Below, in pieces: positions 53,141 to 56,720 of a DNA stretch of 56,720 nucleotides. The translations under genes and the position numbers were made by a program. This DNA is from UBA946 sp031550725. GTDB taxonomy: Bacteria; Bacillota; Clostridia; Oscillospirales; Ruminococcaceae. Location of the stretch: contig JAVBOH010000024.1 in NCBI GenBank assembly GCA_031550725.1, forward strand, positions 1 to 56,720, written 5' to 3'. Position 1 is the first letter of the stretch. Each line of letters opens with the position of its first letter. Under the pieces are notes generated by a model that was not told the origin of the DNA, searched no databases, and saw nothing but the letters and a program-made list of their open reading frames with translations.

Positions 53141-53914
53141 CTATAAAATATTCATATCTTCCCACTTACCCAAGGAATTTACCATATATCCAGCGACATC
53201 GATTTCATAAACACTCTTTAGCAATGCTCTTGTAATTTCATTTCCGACTTTACCATATGCAGATATCTCGCCGTCTTTCATAACCATGATATTTTCGCTA
53301 AGCTTCATTGCAAGATTAATGTCATGCAACACACCAATAACAGTATGATTATCTTTTTGGGACCACTCATTAAGATATTCGATTAATTCAATCTGATACT
53401 TTAAATCAAGATGATTAGTCGGCTCATCAAGTAGTATAATTTGTGGCTGCTGTGCAAGAGTTCTTGCAAGAAATACTCTTTGCAGCTGACCGCCTGAAAG
53501 CTTAGTAATATTTTTATCTTTAACATCAAGTAAATTTACAGCATCTAAACATTCAATAACAATTTTATTATCTTCCTTAGATGGCTTACCAAAAAAGTTG
53601 TCTTTAATATGCAAATATCTGCCCATCATAACAGTGTCATATACGCTGTATGAAAAGTAAATTCCCGATGTCTGACTTAGCATTGATATTTTCTTTGCAA
53701 TATCATTCGGTTTCATTTTATTTGCTTTAATGCCATCAATCAAAATTTCGCCACGGTATTCCAGTAAGTTAACAATCGCTTTTAAAAGTGTGGTTTTTCC
53801 GCATCCGTTAGGACCAATTACAGATAAATTTTCATTGCTTTTTACTTCAAAGGATATATCCTTTACAACATCAATATTTCCATAACCGGCCGATACATTT
53901 TTTAATGTAAGCAT
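53141..53914 (-). CDS. btuD: Cobalamin ABC transporter ATP-binding protein
   Basis: 257 residues; ATG at 53914 with AAGGATGG upstream (an in-frame ATG at 53926 overlaps that site). FecE/BtuD-type ATPase: Walker A GPNGCGKTT, signature LSGGQLQRVFLARTL, Walker B IILLDEPTNHLD, H-loop GVLHDINLAM. By sequence alone it could serve iron-siderophore, haem or cobalamin; the riboswitch in front of the operon supports cobalamin. Last gene of btuFCD. Confidence 0.9.
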   Translation of the reverse strand: MLTLKNVSAGYGNIDVVKDISFEVKSNENLSVIGPNGCGKTTLLKAIVNLLEYRGEILIDGIKANKMKPNDIAKKISMLSQTSGIYFSYSVYDTVMMGRYLHIKDNFFGKPSKEDNKIVIECLDAVNLLDVKDKNITKLSGGQLQRVFLARTLAQQPQIILLDEPTNHLDLKYQIELIEYLNEWSQKDNHTVIGVLHDINLAMKLSENIMVMKDGEISAYGKVGNEITRALLKSVYEIDVAGYMVNSLGKWEDMNIL

Positions 53915-53985
53915 TGTAATAACCATCCTTTTTAAAATGAATTCATATGTGTTGTAAAATCAGTAGCTTATGTATTTACTTTACT

Positions 53986-55005
53986 TTACTTTTCTTTACG
54001 TTTACCGAAATAAATATATGCAAAAAACGGTGCACCGATAATTGCAGTCACAGCACCAACAGGAAGTTCACTCGGTGATACGACAGTTCTTGCAGCTAAG
54101 TCACAAACCACCATAAAAGCACCACCAAACAAAGCTGACATAGGAATTACATATTTGTGTGACGAGCCAAAAATTCTGCGTATAATATGCGGTGCAACCA
54201 AATCAACAAATCCAATAACTCCAACAAATGAAATTACACTGCCTGTTAAAGCTGCTGATAAAATAAGAAGTATCCATTTAACTTTTTTTATGTTTATACC
54301 TACAGTCTGCGCTTGTTCTTCACCAAAAGTCATAATATCAAGTTCATGATGAAAACAAGTTATGATTATCACACCAGCTATAACAATCGGGGCAAGAATA
54401 AATACAGTATGCCAGTCCTTCATCGAGAAACTGCCCATCTGCCAGTAAATAAGCCGTTGCATTTGCTCTCTTGCGAATGCTGAAAGCAAGGTTGTAATCG
54501 CATTAATAAACAGCGAAAAAACCATTCCAGTGAGAATAATTGTATTATTCTGCATTTGTCCGTCAAGACGTGATGCTAATGAAATAGCAGCAATAATTGT
54601 TACAAGACCAAACAAAAAACCCATAACAGGAAGTGTGAATGAAGTAAAAACAGGTAGTGTAAAACCGAATAATATAACAATTCCTGCGCCTAAGGATGCA
54701 CCCGATGATACACCAAGAGTATATGAAGATGCAAGCGGATTGCGGAGTACAGACTGCATGACAGCTCCGCTGACAGACAAAGCACCACCAGCAATAAAAG
54801 CGAGCAATGCACGTGGAAAACGAAGATTCCATACGATTGCAATATCGGTTGCGGCAATTTCATCAGGTATAGAAGTTTTTAATATTTTATGTATAATAAT
54901 ACTTAAAACATCTTTCGCAGAAACGGAAACACTTCCAAGCATAACACCTAAAATTATCACAACAATACAGATAGAAACTGTAATTAAAATTTTAATATTT
55001 TTCAT
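53986..55005 (-). CDS. btuC: Cobalamin ABC transporter permease
   Basis: 339 residues, about ten membrane helices, FecCD/BtuC family: RFPRALLAFIAGGALSVSGA, VLRNPLASSYTLGVSSGASLG, and near the end SFVGVIGFVDLVAPHIIRRI with a coupling-helix GSSHKYVIPMSALFG. It begins 5 nt after the binding-protein stop. Works as a dimer with BtuD. Confidence 0.92.
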   Translation of the reverse strand: MKNIKILITVSICIVVIILGVMLGSVSVSAKDVLSIIIHKILKTSIPDEIAATDIAIVWNLRFPRALLAFIAGGALSVSGAVMQSVLRNPLASSYTLGVSSGASLGAGIVILFGFTLPVFTSFTLPVMGFLFGLVTIIAAISLASRLDGQMQNNTIILTGMVFSLFINAITTLLSAFAREQMQRLIYWQMGSFSMKDWHTVFILAPIVIAGVIIITCFHHELDIMTFGEEQAQTVGINIKKVKWILLILSAALTGSVISFVGVIGFVDLVAPHIIRRIFGSSHKYVIPMSALFGGAFMVVCDLAARTVVSPSELPVGAVTAIIGAPFFAYIYFGKRKEK

Positions 55006-55010
55006 ATCGT

Positions 55011-56039
55011 TTAATACAATTCAGGATAAACACTCTTAGCCATTTCCTTGAGTGCAGTAATAATATTCTGATTAGGACGATTACTTGCATCTGAATTTAT
55101 GTAGTAAACAGCATCATTTTTAACAGCAGTAATTTCTTCCCATCCAGTTCTTGATTTAATTTCATCCGTAGGGTTATCAATGTAATTTACACTTGTTAGA
55201 ATGACATCAGGATTTACAGCAAAAATTTGCTCATCAGCAATAGAAGCCCAGCTTTCAATCTCGCTAAATGCATTTTTAGCACCAATAATTCCAATCATTT
55301 CATCAAGGAACACACCACTGCCAAAGCTATACATATATGGTGCAGCAGAAATTTCAAAGTAAACAGTTTTTTTATCAGTAATTGTATCTCCAATAGTTTT
55401 TATAGCATCAATTTCTTTCTCCATATCTGAAACAATTTCATTGCCTTTTTTCGTAACACCCATAACATCAGCTACAAAACGAATATCTTCCTTAATCCCC
55501 TCAATACTAGTGCTTGATGGAATATAAATGATACAAATACCTGCGTCAGACACAGCTTTTAAAGGGTCATCTCCAACAACCTTGCTCATACCAGAAACAA
55601 AAATTATATCAGGCTGCAAGCTTATAATTTGTTCACCGTCTGGCTCCATCATATCAAACATAGTAACATCAGCTGCTATACCATCAATATTATTGGAATA
55701 TGTATCAACAGCAACAATTTTATCTGCAAATCCAAGTACAGTAAGTATCTCTGTATTAGATGGTCCCATTGAGATAATTTTATCAATTTCATCAGGTAAA
55801 GTGATTGAATTACCCTCTCTATCCTTATCAATTAAATTTACAATAGTTTTATCAGAGGTATTTGTTTCTGAATTGCTTTCTTCAGTTTCGGTTAGTGCAA
55901 TATCTAATGTTGTCTGGCTTTCATTAGCAGACATATCTTTCTTATTCTCAGAACAAGCAGTAAATATGAACACAAAACACAAAGACATTAAGATTATGAG
56001 TATGCTCCCCTTAAGATTTTTAACATTGTTTAACTTCAT
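55011..56039 (-). CDS. btuF: Cobalamin-binding lipoprotein
   Basis: 342 residues. Signal peptide with lipobox FTAC (Cys ~29), then a Ser/Thr/Glu-rich linker and a class III periplasmic-binding fold: DKIISMGPSNTEILTVLGFADKI at the start of the lobe, PDIIFVSGMS, and a long helix (~180-225) between lobes. AAAGGAG before the ATG. First gene of the operon downstream of a cobalamin riboswitch and its terminator; the substrate call depends on that riboswitch. Confidence 0.92.
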   Translation of the reverse strand: MKLNNVKNLKGSILIILMSLCFVFIFTACSENKKDMSANESQTTLDIALTETEESNSETNTSDKTIVNLIDKDREGNSITLPDEIDKIISMGPSNTEILTVLGFADKIVAVDTYSNNIDGIAADVTMFDMMEPDGEQIISLQPDIIFVSGMSKVVGDDPLKAVSDAGICIIYIPSSTSIEGIKEDIRFVADVMGVTKKGNEIVSDMEKEIDAIKTIGDTITDKKTVYFEISAAPYMYSFGSGVFLDEMIGIIGAKNAFSEIESWASIADEQIFAVNPDVILTSVNYIDNPTDEIKSRTGWEEITAVKNDAVYYINSDASNRPNQNIITALKEMAKSVYPELY

Positions 56040-56079
56040 TTTTCTTTCTCCTTTAGTATAAAAATTTGCTTGAGTCGAT

Positions 56080-56136
56080 TAAAAATCAAAAAATCCTGTT
56101 TTATAACGGATAATTCCGTTACAAAACAGGATTTTT
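56080..56136 (-). terminator. Terminator of the cobalamin riboswitch (expression platform)
   Basis: A 20-bp hairpin (56091-56110 with 56115-56134, one G-U) with a TTTTTTGATTTTT tail lies between the aptamer and btuF. Cobalamin binding should favour this terminator and shut off uptake. The competing antiterminator was not identified. Confidence 0.85.
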
Positions 56137-56289
56137 AAATTTATTGTAAATCTGAACACAGCAAAGCTGAGATATGCTTTTTATAATACAAAGCTATCAT
56201 TATGCTTTAACGCTGAATCCTACAACAAACTAAATCATCTCCATACACTGTGAAGACCTGATAAAGCAACGGTCATTTCCGTTTTAAAA

Positions 56290-56465
56290 TAAGGCAGGTC
56301 TTCCGGCTCAGACGTCATCACTTGCTTTAGTCTTCCCAAATGATAGCCATTCAGTGACATAAATTAAAACAAGCTCATTCTTTACGGCAGCAGGACTGCT
56401 CATGATTTACACATGATTCCCTATTATCGTATACATCCATTTACTGCTTAATAAACAGTAAAAAT
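56290..56465 (-). promoter_or_regulatory. Cobalamin riboswitch upstream of btuFCD
   Basis: The minus strand contains the conserved blocks in order: AGGGAATCATGTGTAAATCA, GCAGTCCTGCTGCCGTAA, GTCACTGAATGG, TTGGGAAGAC and CTGAGCCGGAAGACCTGCC. These match the cobalamin aptamer (GGGAA..GTG.AAATC, B12 box CCGCAACTGTAA-like, CCACTG, GGGAAG, AGACCTGCC). A leading hairpin TTTACTG/CAGTAAA is at 56441-56463. Exact ends are approximate. Confidence 0.9.
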
Positions 56466-56512
56466 GAACTATACGCACCATTATTTCAGATATTTATTTA
56501 ATTTTTATGATT

Positions 56513-56548
56513 AAAAAATCTCGTAGATAATATTACCTACGAGATTTC
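56513..56548 (-). terminator. Terminator of tRNA-Asn
   Basis: The stem AAATCTCGTAG / CTACGAGATTT is followed by TTTTTTAA on the minus strand, directly after the tRNA. Confidence 0.9.
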
Positions 56549-56552
56549 AATC

Positions 56553-56628
56553 TGGCTCCCACTGTTGGACTCGAACCAACGACCCTGCGGTTAACAGCCG
56601 CATGCTCTACCGACTGAGCTAAGTAGGA
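56553..56628 (-). tRNA. tRNA-Asn (anticodon GUU)
   Basis: 76 nt with encoded CCA. Acceptor TCCTACT pairs with AGTGGGA (one G-U), D arm AGCTCAGTCGGTAGAGC, anticodon loop CTGTTAA (GTT), T arm GGTTCGAGTCC. It follows a probable 5S rRNA end, as at the end of an rRNA operon. Confidence 0.97.
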
Positions 56629-56688
56629 ATATGAAGTAATATGGCGAGAATGAAGCACATAAAGTACTTCATTCAAGACATATAAAGG

Positions 56689-56720
56689 TATCGGCATTTA
56701 TCTATTTTCCCGGGCCGTCA
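56689..56720 (-). rRNA. 3' end of a probable 5S rRNA (partial)
   Basis: The minus strand from the window edge reads GACGGCCCGGGAAAATAGAT then AAATGCCGAT. This aligns with the 3' end of Firmicutes 5S rRNA (C..GGGAGAGTAGGTxxxTGCCA). Only about 32 nt are seen, so the call rests on this pattern and on the tRNA next to it. Confidence 0.6.

Noticed and set aside
53141..56039. Iron-siderophore or haem transporter as function of the FecCD-type genes
   Set aside because: Sequence alone allows it, but the cobalamin riboswitch in front of the operon argues for cobalamin.

Overview
The window is low-GC, densely coded DNA from an anaerobic, spore-forming member of the Firmicutes, most likely class Clostridia and probably a gut inhabitant. 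The reasons are dipicolinate synthase genes (dpaA/dpaB, spore core), an oxygen- and NO-defence set typical of strict anaerobes (hybrid cluster protein, rubrerythrin, rubredoxin, fused flavodiiron protein, PerR-like repressor), BspA-type surface proteins, a GH27 alpha-galactosidase and Shine-Dalgarno sites close to AGGAGG. No finer taxonomic call is justified from reading alone.

Layout. 1-7455: two large secreted Ig-like/LRR surface proteins (the first runs off the left edge) downstream of a two-component system, all on the minus strand. 7456-8100: a decayed tyrosine-recombinase end next to a tRNA-Leu. 8343-10875: an unknown cytoplasmic protein and a secreted Ig-like protein. 10983-12447: dpaA-dpaB. 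12643-15929: a BlaI/BlaR1-type regulatory pair with two clear operator dyads, a small conserved protein and a SIMPL-domain protein. 16036-21863: a complete 2-aminoethylphosphonate uptake and degradation operon (binding protein, ATPase, fused permease, PhnX, PhnW). 22151-25841: an AraC regulator divergent from an orphan sugar-binding lipoprotein and the GH27 enzyme.

25898-28083: three proteins without signal peptides that look like spore-surface components, including a Cna-B-type protein sharing its N-terminal domain with a small paralogue. 28328-33082: the redox-stress block. 33240-33390: short palindromic repeats. 33481-37113: a GntR-regulated ABC-2 transporter operon ending in a CPBP protease. 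37356-38171: a collagen-like protein, also without a signal peptide. 38438-43008: an XRE regulator with a heterodimeric ABC exporter. 43098-46530: a small membrane protein, two unrelated tyrosine phosphatases flanking an unknown protein, and an HTH-VOC-zinc-ribbon fusion. 46609-51036: a 1475-residue soluble multi-PAS/GAF hybrid histidine kinase. 51566-53060: an HTH-AbrB fusion regulator coupled to a membrane-anchored alpha/beta hydrolase. 53141-56465: btuFCD behind a cobalamin riboswitch and terminator. 56553-56720: tRNA-Asn and the 3' end of a probable 5S rRNA.

The least ordinary material is the group of adhesin-fold proteins that lack export signals, a BlaR1-type protease with a non-penicillin-binding sensor, a palindrome family with covarying arms, the two-phosphatase cluster and the HTH-VOC-zinc-ribbon fusion. 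I saw no CRISPR array, complete prophage or intact insertion sequence. Coordinates and motifs were read by eye; family calls rest on motif recognition, not on database searches.
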